DNA of 27,345 nucleotides from Methylopumilus sp036567085 (GTDB lineage: Bacteria > Pseudomonadota > Gammaproteobacteria > Burkholderiales > Methylophilaceae): assembly GCA_036567085.1 (NCBI GenBank), contig DATCVG010000086.1, positions 1-27,345 on the forward strand. Reading direction: 5' to 3'. The notes below the pieces were generated by a model. That model did not search any database. It saw only the letters and a program-made list of their open reading frames with translations, and was not told the DNA's origin. Within the stretch, counting starts at the first letter, position 1. Each line of letters begins with the position of its first letter. The translations under genes were made by a program, and so were the position numbers. Positions 8,363-16,587 of the stretch are shown piece after piece.

Positions 8363-9292
8363 ATGCAATTAACCTTTCAAGACATCATTCTCAAACTTCA
8401 AAATTATTGGGCTAACCAAGGATGCGCTATTCTTCAGCCATACGACATGGAAGTTGGTGCAGGCACTTCACACACAGCAACTTTTTTGAGGGCGCTTGGA
8501 CCCGAGCCCTGGAAGGCAACTTATGTCCAACCAAGTCGACGTCCAAAAGATGGGCGCTATGGTAAAAATCCAAATAGACTTCAACATTATTATCAACTAC
8601 AGGTTGTTCTGAAGCCTTCCCCATTGGATATCTTAGAGCTTTATTTGGGTTCACTCAAAGCGCTTGGATTTAATCTTAAGGAAAATGATATTCGCTTTGT
8701 TGAAGATGACTGGGAAAACCCAACGCTTGGCGCTTGGGGGTTAGGTTGGGAAGTTTGGCTCAATGGAATGGAAATTACTCAATTCACTTATTTTCAACAA
8801 GTAGGCGGTATTGACTGCAAACCAATCACGGGAGAAATAACTTACGGGCTCGAAAGGCTTGCAATGTATATTCAAGGAGTAGACAACGTTTATGACCTTA
8901 TCTGGACCGACAATTTAAAATATGGTGATGTCTATCTTCAAAACGAAATTGAACAAAGCGCATACAACTTTGAACATAGTGACGCTGACTTTCTATTTCA
9001 AGCTTTTACAGCTCACGAAAAAGAAGCCAATCATCTCATGACTGAGCGCTTAGCTCTTCCTGCATATGAACAAGTTTTAAAAGCAGCGCATTCTTTCAAT
9101 CTTTTGGATGCAAGAGGCTCTATTAGCATCACCGAAAGAGCAGAATATATTGGTCGCATTAGAAATTTAGCTAGAAATGTTGCGAATAGTTACGTTCAAA
9201 GCCGGGCAAATTTAGGCTTCCCATTGGCTGATAAAAATCATGCAAAAGAAATCATTGATCAACTTAATGCAAAAAAGACCATTAAATCGTGA
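8363..9292 (+). CDS. glyQ: Glycine--tRNA ligase alpha subunit
   Basis: The 309-residue catalytic alpha chain of the two-subunit bacterial glycyl-tRNA synthetase, about the family length (303 in E. coli). It begins with the typical TFQDIILKLQNYWANQGC, then shows GAGTSHTATFLRALGPEPW and QPSRRPKDGRYGKNPNR, which form the glycine/ATP site of this class II enzyme, and ITYGLERLAMYIQ. The ATG at 8363 gives the standard N-terminus, with a weak purine-rich TAGAGA upstream. It lies 27 bases after lnt and overlaps glyS by four bases (GTGA), so the two chains are made together. Confidence 0.97.
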   Translation: MQLTFQDIILKLQNYWANQGCAILQPYDMEVGAGTSHTATFLRALGPEPWKATYVQPSRRPKDGRYGKNPNRLQHYYQLQVVLKPSPLDILELYLGSLKALGFNLKENDIRFVEDDWENPTLGAWGLGWEVWLNGMEITQFTYFQQVGGIDCKPITGEITYGLERLAMYIQGVDNVYDLIWTDNLKYGDVYLQNEIEQSAYNFEHSDADFLFQAFTAHEKEANHLMTERLALPAYEQVLKAAHSFNLLDARGSISITERAEYIGRIRNLARNVANSYVQSRANLGFPLADKNHAKEIIDQLNAKKTIKS

Positions 9293-11388
9293 AGCTAGAT
9301 AATTTACTTATAGAGCTTTTAACAGAGGAGTTACCTCCAAAATCACAAAAACAACTTGGCATAGCATTTGCAAAAAGTGTAAAAGAATTTCTTATAAAAC
9401 ATCATCTCGTAAATGAATCATCTGAAGATTCGATTTTTTCTACGCCAAGAAGAATCGGTATCTATTTAAAAGATGTTAAAGACAAAGCTGAAAACCAAAA
9501 TACATCTATCAAATTAATGCCAGTATCTGTTGGATTTGAAGCGTCAGGTAAACCAACGGAAGCTTTATTAAAAAAATTACATGCAATTGGTTTGGATGAA
9601 AAATCTGTAAATCTGATCGCTAAAAAAAATGAAAATAATAGTGAAGTTTTATATATTGATAAAGATATAGAAGGAGTAAAATTAAAAGATATTATTGCTG
9701 AATGTATTTCGTCAAGCTTGATACGTTTACCAATTAAAAAAATGATGTCGTATCAACTTTTGGATGGATGGACTACTGTTAATTTTGTAAGGCCAGCCCA
9801 TGGACTAATTATTCTTCACGGTGCCAACATTATCAAAACAAATATTCTAGGTATCGAATCTAATCGAAGAACATTGGGTCATCGCTTTGAATCGCAAAAA
9901 GAAATGATTGAGATTCAACATGCTGATCAATACAAAGAACAAATGAAAACTGAAGGCAATGTCATTGTATCTTTTGATGAAAGAAAAGCACTAATCAAAA
10001 ATGAATTAGATAATCAAGCTGCTAGCCTCCCGAATCAACTTACCCCTATCAACGATGAGGATCTTCTTGAAGAGGTCACAGCGCTTGTTGAATATCCAAA
10101 TGTTTTAGTGGGAGAATTTGAGTCGAAGTTTCTTGAGGTGCCTCAAGAGTGTCTTATTTTAACTATGAAGGCTAATCAAAAATACTTCCCCTTAATTGAT
10201 AAAAACAAGAAACTGGCAAATCAATTTTTAATTGTTTCAAATATATCTCCAAAAAATTCAACTCTCATCATTCAAGGCAATGAGAAAGTGATCAGGCCAA
10301 GACTATCGGATGCAGAGTTTTTTTATACCCAAGACAAAAAAAAGCCTCTTAAAGATTACCTCTCACAACTTCAACATATTGTGTATCACAATAAACTTGG
10401 CACCCAATCTGAGAGGGCCGAAAGAGTTAAAATAATTGCGTCTCTGATCGTAAAAAATTTAAATCAACCTAAATTACTAGAAGATGTAATGCTTGCATCC
10501 GATTTATCTAAAGCTGATTTATCTTCTAATATGGTAGGTGAATTCCCTGAACTCCAAGGAATTATGGGCAGATATTACGCACTAAATGAAAAAATTTCAG
10601 AAGAAGTGGCGTTTGCTATTGAAGATCATTACAAGCCAAGATTTTCTGGCGATACACTTCCAAGAAGCACTGTTGGAGATATCGTAGCTATTGCTGACAA
10701 AATTGAAACTTTAATAGGTTTATTTAGTATTGGTGAAAAGCCGACGGGCGACAAAGATCCTTTTGCATTGAGACGACAAGTTATAGGAATCATCCGTATT
10801 CTTACCGAAAAAGATATCGACCTTAATTTAAATACAACTATTTCTGATTCTATTCAGGCCACCAAATTAACAGAATCTAAAGATCTTAATTCTTTTATCT
10901 TCGATCGAATCTCCAATTTTTTCAAAGATCAAGGTTATGCTGCGCTTGATATCGAAGCTGTCCTTGCGATTGACTCAGGATTGATTAGCGAGATACCTAA
11001 AAGATTAATTGCAATTAAAGAATTTTCCCAGCTACCTGAGTCTAAAGATTTAGCATCAGCCAACAAAAGAGTTGGAAATATTCTTAAAAAAGCAAATCTA
11101 AAATCCACATTAAAAGTTAATCTGGCTTTACTTAAAGACATAGCCGAAGTTAATTTATATAAAACATTAGATTTGGTAGATGCTGAAGTTAGAAAAGAAT
11201 ATCTAACAAAAAATTATTCAGGTTCATTAAAATTACTTTGCAAACTCAAAAATCCTATTGATCAGTTTTTTAACGATGTCATGGTAAATGCAGAGGATGA
11301 ATCGCTTAAGATGAATAGACTTGCCCTTCTCGAAAAACTCTACTCAGCAATGAATTTAGTTGCTGACTTATCTAAACTCTCATACTAG
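9289..11388 (+). CDS. glyS: Glycine--tRNA ligase beta subunit
   Basis: The 699-residue beta chain, which binds tRNA-Gly and partners GlyQ (E. coli GlyS is 689). Recognisable parts are the N-terminal LLIELLTEELPPKSQ, the RRTLGHRF segment, an HD-like region (VAIADKIETLIGLF, then GDKDPFALRRQ) and a C-terminal DALR-type anticodon domain (about 590-690). The start is GTG at 9289, overlapping the glyQ stop; it gives the usual N-terminus and no ATG is suitable. gmhB starts three bases after the stop. No truncation or frameshift is seen. Confidence 0.97.
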   Translation: MKLDNLLIELLTEELPPKSQKQLGIAFAKSVKEFLIKHHLVNESSEDSIFSTPRRIGIYLKDVKDKAENQNTSIKLMPVSVGFEASGKPTEALLKKLHAIGLDEKSVNLIAKKNENNSEVLYIDKDIEGVKLKDIIAECISSSLIRLPIKKMMSYQLLDGWTTVNFVRPAHGLIILHGANIIKTNILGIESNRRTLGHRFESQKEMIEIQHADQYKEQMKTEGNVIVSFDERKALIKNELDNQAASLPNQLTPINDEDLLEEVTALVEYPNVLVGEFESKFLEVPQECLILTMKANQKYFPLIDKNKKLANQFLIVSNISPKNSTLIIQGNEKVIRPRLSDAEFFYTQDKKKPLKDYLSQLQHIVYHNKLGTQSERAERVKIIASLIVKNLNQPKLLEDVMLASDLSKADLSSNMVGEFPELQGIMGRYYALNEKISEEVAFAIEDHYKPRFSGDTLPRSTVGDIVAIADKIETLIGLFSIGEKPTGDKDPFALRRQVIGIIRILTEKDIDLNLNTTISDSIQATKLTESKDLNSFIFDRISNFFKDQGYAALDIEAVLAIDSGLISEIPKRLIAIKEFSQLPESKDLASANKRVGNILKKANLKSTLKVNLALLKDIAEVNLYKTLDLVDAEVRKEYLTKNYSGSLKLLCKLKNPIDQFFNDVMVNAEDESLKMNRLALLEKLYSAMNLVADLSKLSY

Positions 11389-11391
11389 ATT

Positions 11392-11934
11392 ATGAAATTA
11401 GTCATTTTAGATAGAGATGGCGTAATCAATGAAGATAGCGTGAATTTTATTAAAACGCCTAATGAATGGATCCCTATTCAAGACAGTCTAGAGTCAATCG
11501 CGCTTTTAAACCAATCTGGCTTTAAAGTTGTCATAGCAACCAATCAATCGGGAATTAGCCGAGGTCTATTTGATTTATCAACGCTTAATCGTATTCATGA
11601 AAAAATGTTTAAATTACTCTCTCAACAGGGTGGGCATATTGATGCTATCTTTTTCTGCCCTCATCGGGCCGAAGAAGATTGTGAATGTCGCAAACCAAAA
11701 CCAGGCATGTTAAAAGAAATTGCCCATCGATTTGGGATGGATTTAAAAAAAGCGCCAGGTGTAGGAGACTCCCTAAAGGATCTCCAAGCTTTTGATGCAG
11801 CCGGTGTCCAACCTATACTTGTAAAAACAGGCAAAGGCGAAGAGACACTTGCTAAAGGTGGGTTACCCAAGAATACCTGGATCTGTGAAAATCTCGCAGA
11901 GGCGACACAAAGAATTATTACGGAGTACACTTAA
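11392..11934 (+). CDS. gmhB: D-glycero-beta-D-manno-heptose 1,7-bisphosphate 7-phosphatase
   Basis: A 180-residue HAD-family phosphatase acting in ADP-heptose synthesis for the lipopolysaccharide inner core. The nucleophile motif is DRDGVIN with D7 and D9, the second motif is ATNQSG, and the Mg-binding GVGDSLKD has D126 and D130. A zinc loop C89-H91-C97-C99 (CPHRAEEDCEC) separates GmhB from HisB-type phosphatases. It sits between glyS and plsC, an order seen in other Betaproteobacteria. No other heptose gene is present in the window, so the pathway is inferred from this enzyme alone. Confidence 0.93.
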   Translation: MKLVILDRDGVINEDSVNFIKTPNEWIPIQDSLESIALLNQSGFKVVIATNQSGISRGLFDLSTLNRIHEKMFKLLSQQGGHIDAIFFCPHRAEEDCECRKPKPGMLKEIAHRFGMDLKKAPGVGDSLKDLQAFDAAGVQPILVKTGKGEETLAKGGLPKNTWICENLAEATQRIITEYT

Positions 11935-11943
11935 CTAAAAATA

Positions 11944-12651
11944 ATGCTTTATTTAAGATCCATTATTTTTCTAGTTGGTATGTGGATTTTTACTATCCCA
12001 TTTACCTTGGCATCCTTGCTTACATTCCCCTTTCCGCCCGTTGCAAGATATAAATTTATTTCAATTTGGGCAAAAACAATGCTATATTGGCTGCGAATTT
12101 CCTGTAATCTAAATTTTGTTGTCAAGGGGGAGCAAAACATAGGTTCTACAGCATCGATTGTACTTTCCAAACATCAATCAGCATGGGAAACTCTTGCTTT
12201 TCAAAAAATCTTTCCTCCGCAAGTTTGGGTTTTAAAACAAGAATTATTGTGGATTCCATTTTTTGGATGGGGTTTAGCGATGGCTTCCCCGATCGCCATT
12301 AATCGAAAAGCAGGACGAAAATCTCTAGAACAAATTCTTACTCAAGGCCTCGATCGACTTAAAAAAGGTTTTTGGATTGTCATGTTTCCTGAAGGCACGC
12401 GAACTCAGCCTGGACAAAAAGGTAAATACCATATTGGTGGCGCTTGGGTAGCCTCAAAAACAAATACACAAGTTATTCCCGTTGCTCATAATGCAGGTTT
12501 ATTTTGGCCAAAAAATTCAATTCTTAAAAAACCGGGAACAATTCAAGTTAGTATCGGCAAGCCCATTGATGTAAAAAATAAAGAGCCTAATGAAATTATT
12601 AAGCTTACTGAAAATTGGATTGAAAAAGAGGTTTTATATTTAAATGATTAA
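11944..12651 (+). CDS. plsC: 1-acyl-sn-glycerol-3-phosphate acyltransferase
   Basis: A 235-residue membrane acyltransferase that makes phosphatidic acid from lysophosphatidic acid. One or two N-terminal hydrophobic helices (about 5-55) anchor it. Motif I is HQSAWE (H77 to E82), with Glu in place of the more common Asp of HX4D; I regard this as a family variant rather than inactivation because the rest is intact. Motif III is FPEGTR (148-153) and a later VIPVAHNAG matches motif IV. It lies nine bases after gmhB and overlaps the next gene by eight bases. The acyl chain it prefers cannot be read from the sequence. Confidence 0.92.
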   Translation: MLYLRSIIFLVGMWIFTIPFTLASLLTFPFPPVARYKFISIWAKTMLYWLRISCNLNFVVKGEQNIGSTASIVLSKHQSAWETLAFQKIFPPQVWVLKQELLWIPFFGWGLAMASPIAINRKAGRKSLEQILTQGLDRLKKGFWIVMFPEGTRTQPGQKGKYHIGGAWVASKTNTQVIPVAHNAGLFWPKNSILKKPGTIQVSIGKPIDVKNKEPNEIIKLTENWIEKEVLYLND

Positions 12652-13366
12652 TTTAAAACCTACCAATCTTGAACTTTTTTTACCTAGTGGAAAAAAAATT
12701 AAATACCTCCTAAAAAGAAGAAATCGAAGAACGATTGGTTTGAAAGTCGATCATGATGGTCTTGTTATTCATGCACCAATTCTTATTCCTAGATCTCGCA
12801 TTGAAGAGCTTATTGCGCCAAAACTTGACTGGATTCAAGAAAAACTCTCTCTTCAATTAAGTAAGAAGAAAAAAGTTAACTGGAAAACAGGTGAAGTAAT
12901 TCATATTTTGGGTAATAAAGTTATTCTTAGTTTCAAGTCAAGCAGGACAAATTCGGTTCTCCAGGACAAAGATATACTGAGTGTCGAGACAAATCGCATG
13001 CATGATCAAATCCATTCTGCCAAGCTTGTATCAAAATGGCTAAAAGAAAAAGCATTAAAAGATTTTGTTCGAAGAGTTGAAGTATTTAGCATAAAACTAA
13101 ATGTTCATCCTTCTAACGTGTATCTATCAAATGCAAAATCTCGATGGGGAAGTTGTAACTCTAAAAAAGAAATTAGGCTTAATTGGAGGCTAATTCAAGC
13201 ACCGCCCCATATTATTAATTATGTGATATGTCATGAATTAGCTCACCTTAAAGAAATGAATCATTCAAATCGCTTTTGGCAAGAATTAGAAAAAGTACTT
13301 CCTGAATATCGCTCATCAGAAAAAGAACTTAAAACTCTCTCGAGCGACTTATATCTCATTGGTTAG
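12644..13366 (+). CDS. YgjP-like (DUF45) zinc metallopeptidase
   Basis: A 240-residue cytoplasmic protein of the YgjP/DUF45 group in the SprT-WLM-like metallopeptidases. The zinc site is HELAH (H197, E198, H201) with H207 (NHSNRFW) as third ligand, and the family mark SNAKSRWGSCNSKKEIRLNW (about 162-181) precedes it. The N-terminal 75 residues are the family's basic strand-rich part (RRNRRTIGLKV). The substrate is unknown for most of the family. It overlaps plsC by eight bases, so it ends the rightward series, and its stop overlaps that of the convergent Sco gene by four bases. Confidence 0.88.
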   Translation: MINLKPTNLELFLPSGKKIKYLLKRRNRRTIGLKVDHDGLVIHAPILIPRSRIEELIAPKLDWIQEKLSLQLSKKKKVNWKTGEVIHILGNKVILSFKSSRTNSVLQDKDILSVETNRMHDQIHSAKLVSKWLKEKALKDFVRRVEVFSIKLNVHPSNVYLSNAKSRWGSCNSKKEIRLNWRLIQAPPHIINYVICHELAHLKEMNHSNRFWQELEKVLPEYRSSEKELKTLSSDLYLIG

Positions 13367-13938
13367 ATCAGCTTTGCAAGGTCGTTTGCCATGTCCTCAG
13401 GTTTTTCTCCATGACTTATGCGAAGCTTAATGGCTCCTTGCTTATCGATCACATATAACCCTGCACTGTGATCAATTGTATAGCCCGCTTTACTTCCATC
13501 ATCCACTTTTTTATAAAAAATCTTAAATTGACTTGCGACTTTAACTATATCGCTCTCTGATCCAGTAAGGCCGAGAAAAGAGCTATTGAATGTCGGAATA
13601 AATTTCTTTAAAACACCCTCAGTGTCGCGAACTGGGTCTAACGTTATAAAAATAACTTGTACGCTTGAAGCTTTTTCTTTGAGGAGAGTCATTGTTTTTT
13701 TAAGGTCAGTCATCGTTGTGGGGCATATATCAGGACAATGTGTAAACCCAAAAAAAAGTACTACAACCTTTCCTCGAAAATCTTCTAATGTCCGGGTGCG
13801 TCCGTTAAAATCTCTTAAATTAAAAGCAGCATTCATATGAGCTGAACTTATATCGGTGCCTACAAAAATTTCATCTTGAGCCTTTTGACAAGAAAGAAGA
13901 CAAATAAAGATTAAAAATAAAAGTGCAATTTTTTTCAT
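13363..13938 (-). CDS. Sco1/SenC/PrrC-family copper lipoprotein
   Basis: A 191-residue thioredoxin-fold lipoprotein of the kind that delivers copper to the CuA site of cytochrome c oxidase or handles thiols in the periplasm. The signal peptide ends in the lipobox LLSC (C17). The copper site is C68-PDI-C72 (THCPDICP) with H157 (TIDHSAG), all present. The usual FTHCPDICPTTM and LDPVRDT segments confirm the family. No cox genes lie nearby, so the target oxidase is not shown. It is divergent from ilvE across 99 bp and convergent with the YgjP-like gene. Confidence 0.92.
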   Translation of the reverse strand: MKKIALLFLIFICLLSCQKAQDEIFVGTDISSAHMNAAFNLRDFNGRTRTLEDFRGKVVVLFFGFTHCPDICPTTMTDLKKTMTLLKEKASSVQVIFITLDPVRDTEGVLKKFIPTFNSSFLGLTGSESDIVKVASQFKIFYKKVDDGSKAGYTIDHSAGLYVIDKQGAIKLRISHGEKPEDMANDLAKLI

Positions 13939-14037
13939 AATATATTTCTCAATAAAAGCGATTCATTTTATCATGTTAATAAAAAGCAATAAGCCTCAAA
14001 GAAACCTAACAAAGATTTACCAATTTTAAGGAAAAAT

Positions 14038-14970
14038 ATGGCAATCCCAACATCAATGGAAGACCGTGACGGACACATATGGTTTGATAATAAAATGACG
14101 CCTTGGCGTGAAGCAAAGACTCATGTTCTTACTCACACACTTCACTATGGAATGGGTGTCTTTGAAGGGGTAAGAGCTTATAAAGCAAGTGAAGGCACTG
14201 CCATTTTTAGACTTAAAGAACATACAGATCGCCTCTTTAATTCTGCGCATATTCTTGGAATGAAAATCCCTTACGACAAAAATGTCATTATGGATGCTCA
14301 CAAGAAAGCTGTTAAAGAAAATAAACTGGAATTTGCTTACATTAGACCTATGGCATTTTATGGTGCCGAAGCTATGGGTATTTCAGCAAAAACCTTATCA
14401 ACACACGTCATTGTTGCAGCATGGGAATGGGGTGCTTATATGGGCAAAGAAGCCCTTGAAAATGGTATTCGTGTTAAAACGTCTTCTTTTTCGAGACATC
14501 ATGTCAATATCACTATGTGTAAAGCTAAAGCAAATGGCAATTATATGAATTCGATATTAGCCCACCAAGAAGCAAGTCAAGATGGCTATGATGAGGCCTT
14601 ACTTCTTGATGTAAATGGTTTTGTAACTGAAGGTTCGGGTGAAAATATATTTATCGTGAAACATAACAAACTTATTACACCTGATCTCACAAGCGCATTG
14701 GAAGGTATCACTCGTGACACAATCATTCGGATCGCAAATGACTTAAATATTCCAGTGATCGAAAAAAGAATTACCCGAGATGAAGTTTATACAGCGGATG
14801 AAGCTTTTTTCACAGGTACAGCAGCTGAAGTCACCCCTATTAAAGAATTAGATAGAAGGATGATCGGTAATGGCCAGCGCGGAGAAATTACTAAAGAATT
14901 ACAAAGTATTTATTTCGATGCAGTTACAGGAAAATCAAAAAAATATGCAGATTGGCTTACTTACGTCTAA
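14038..14970 (+). CDS. ilvE: Branched-chain amino acid aminotransferase
   Basis: A 310-residue class IV PLP aminotransferase that makes or degrades valine, leucine and isoleucine using glutamate. Key segments are LHYGMGVFEGVRAY (about 36-49), K164 in the KANGNYMNSILA segment as the probable PLP lysine, and VTEGSGENIF (197-206), which binds the cofactor phosphate. A clean Shine-Dalgarno (AAGGA, 14028-14032) lies six bases before the ATG, one of the strongest in the window, so the gene probably leads its own transcript from the 99 bp gap shared with the Sco gene. The next small gene starts two bases after the stop. D-amino-acid or aminodeoxychorismate relatives share the fold, but length and motifs favour IlvE. 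Confidence 0.95.
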   Translation: MAIPTSMEDRDGHIWFDNKMTPWREAKTHVLTHTLHYGMGVFEGVRAYKASEGTAIFRLKEHTDRLFNSAHILGMKIPYDKNVIMDAHKKAVKENKLEFAYIRPMAFYGAEAMGISAKTLSTHVIVAAWEWGAYMGKEALENGIRVKTSSFSRHHVNITMCKAKANGNYMNSILAHQEASQDGYDEALLLDVNGFVTEGSGENIFIVKHNKLITPDLTSALEGITRDTIIRIANDLNIPVIEKRITRDEVYTADEAFFTGTAAEVTPIKELDRRMIGNGQRGEITKELQSIYFDAVTGKSKKYADWLTYV

Positions 14971-14972
14971 AC

Positions 14973-15134
14973 ATGAATAATAAAATTATAAATGTAGGTC
15001 AAAAAGATCTTCCATTGTTTTGTCCAACAAAAAAAGAAAATTTATTCTCGTCCCATCCAAGAGTATTTTTAGACATTACAAAAACTGGTATGGCATCTTG
15101 TCCCTATTGTGGCGCAACATACAAATTAAAATAA
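14973..15134 (+). CDS. 53-residue CHCC zinc-finger protein
   Basis: A small protein with the zinc-ligand pattern Cys (LFCP) - His (SHPRVF) - Cys-x2-Cys (CPYCGATYKL), as in the zf-CHCC family that includes the mitochondrial complex I subunit NDUFS6. The four ligands and the HPRVFLDI core are intact. I choose ATG at 14973, two bases after the ilvE stop; an in-frame TTG at 14952 would add seven residues of unrelated sequence translated from inside ilvE. No Shine-Dalgarno is seen, so coupling to ilvE is likely. In Proteobacteria its role is poorly known. Its stop lies one base from the stop of convergent murI. Confidence 0.85.
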   Translation: MNNKIINVGQKDLPLFCPTKKENLFSSHPRVFLDITKTGMASCPYCGATYKLK

Positions 15135-15135
15135 A

Positions 15136-15945
15136 TTAAAACCAAAGGCCTTTAAAATTAAAGCTTTTTGAATTGTCGTCCCATAACTTTGAAATAACCT
15201 TATCAGCGTTTTGATCTAAGCTGTTAGTCCAAAAATCAGTTGTTCCTGGCTTGGCACTCTGATTTAACATATTTTTTTCTACTAATATAAGTTTTAAATA
15301 ATTTGACACAGCGTCCCCTGTGTCAACAATCTTAATATACTCAGGTATTAATTTCTTAATCGTTTTCTTTAAAAAAGAATAATGAGTGCATCCCAATACT
15401 AAAGTATCAATTTCTTCTTTTAAAAGAGGGTTAATGTATTTTTTTAAAAGTTTAATAATTTCTTCGCTTTCACTATCGCCTTGCTCAACAAGCTCCACTA
15501 GGCCAAAACAAGACTGCGTAATAAAATGAATATCGTTACCATGGTGCTCTAATAGCGCTGAGAATTTTGCGCTTGATAAAGTACCTGAAGTTGCTAAGAC
15601 GCCAACTATTTTGTTTTTTGACATTAATGAAGCTGGCTTCACCGCTGGTTCCATGCCTATAATTGGATAATCAAATTTTTCTCTGACTATCTGAATTGAA
15701 GCTGCTGTTGCTGTATTGCAAGCTACGACTACAGATTTTACTTCCTGTTTATTTAAAAAATCAAAAACGGTTAAAACACGATGTGTAATTTCTTCACTTG
15801 TTTTTTCTCCATACGGCGCAAACTTTGAGTCAGCAACATAGATTAAATTTTCATAAGGTAGATGGGTTCTTATACTCTTAAGTACGGAGATACCGCCTAC
15901 TCCGGAGTCAATCACACCAATAGGATTATTTTGAGATGGGGTCAT
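15136..15945 (-). CDS. murI: Glutamate racemase
   Basis: A 269-residue cytoplasmic, cofactor-independent racemase providing D-glutamate for peptidoglycan. The two catalytic cysteines are C76 (VACNTATA) and C186 (LGCTHY), with the supporting D13-S14 (VIDSGVGG) and H188. The YADSKFAPYGEK segment (37-48) is also typical. It stands as a single leftward gene between two rightward units; its promoter must lie in the 78 bp before the PduO-type gene. Confidence 0.96.
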   Translation of the reverse strand: MTPSQNNPIGVIDSGVGGISVLKSIRTHLPYENLIYVADSKFAPYGEKTSEEITHRVLTVFDFLNKQEVKSVVVACNTATAASIQIVREKFDYPIIGMEPAVKPASLMSKNKIVGVLATSGTLSSAKFSALLEHHGNDIHFITQSCFGLVELVEQGDSESEEIIKLLKKYINPLLKEEIDTLVLGCTHYSFLKKTIKKLIPEYIKIVDTGDAVSNYLKLILVEKNMLNQSAKPGTTDFWTNSLDQNADKVISKLWDDNSKSFNFKGLWF

Positions 15946-16023
15946 GAACTTAATCTAAGTTTTCTTCAAATCTAAATATAGATGATAGTTAGCTTAATGT
16001 ACAATAGATTGAAGAGGAAAATT

Positions 16024-16572
16024 ATGGGTTATCGTTTATCAAAAATATTTACTAGAAGTGGCGACAAAGGATCTACTGGCTTGGGCGATGGCTCAAAAAC
16101 CAAGAAATTTAGTGATCGCATTGTTGCACTGGGCGCAATAGATGAACTCAATTCAATGATCGGCCTTATGCTTACTGAAAATCTTCCACCTAAAATCAAT
16201 AAAATTTTAACTGTTATACAACATCATTTATTCAATCTTGGTGGAGAAATCTCAATGCCAGGGCATAAAATTATCCAAAAGAATGATGTGATTGAATTAG
16301 AGGAAACTATCACTTCATACAACAAAGACCTGCCACCATTGAAAGAATTTATCCTCCCAGGAGGCTCCAGAGCTGCAGCATTTTGTCACATGGCGAGAAC
16401 TATTTGCAGAAGAACTGAGCAAGTCCTATTTAAACTTAACTCTAAAGATACTATCAATGCCTACTCGCTTCAATATATTAATAGGCTCTCAGACTTATTA
16501 TTTGTACTCGCCAGAGTTATTAATAAACATAAAAAAGTTAAAGATATTTTTTGGAAAAAAAATATTAGCTAA
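16024..16572 (+). CDS. PduO-type ATP:cob(I)alamin adenosyltransferase
   Basis: A 182-residue enzyme that adenosylates cob(I)alamin to make coenzyme B12. The N-terminal TRSGDKGSTGLGDG (10-23) binds ATP, DELNS (40-44) follows, and RTICRRTEQ (125-133) is the signature near the cobalamin site. I place the start at ATG 16024 because a Shine-Dalgarno (AGAGG, within 16011-16018) precedes it and it yields the standard N-terminus; an upstream in-frame ATG at 15982 would add 14 residues without family likeness. No B12-dependent enzyme or other cobalamin gene is in the window, so the user of adenosylcobalamin is unknown. It is followed after 15 bases by pcnB. Confidence 0.92.
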   Translation: MGYRLSKIFTRSGDKGSTGLGDGSKTKKFSDRIVALGAIDELNSMIGLMLTENLPPKINKILTVIQHHLFNLGGEISMPGHKIIQKNDVIELEETITSYNKDLPPLKEFILPGGSRAAAFCHMARTICRRTEQVLFKLNSKDTINAYSLQYINRLSDLLFVLARVINKHKKVKDIFWKKNIS

Positions 16573-16587
16573 TATAGATCTAGATTA

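Noticed and set aside
11944..12651. PlsC inactivated by Glu in the HX4D motif
   Set aside because: HQSAWE is, to my knowledge, a recurrent variant in proteobacterial PlsC, and motifs III and IV are intact.
14952..14972. TTG start for the zinc-finger protein inside ilvE
   Set aside because: It adds residues encoded by the ilvE 3' end; the ATG two bases after the ilvE stop is more natural.
15982..16023. Upstream ATG giving a longer cobalamin adenosyltransferase
   Set aside because: The extra 14 residues have no family likeness, and a ribosome-binding site lies directly before ATG 16024.
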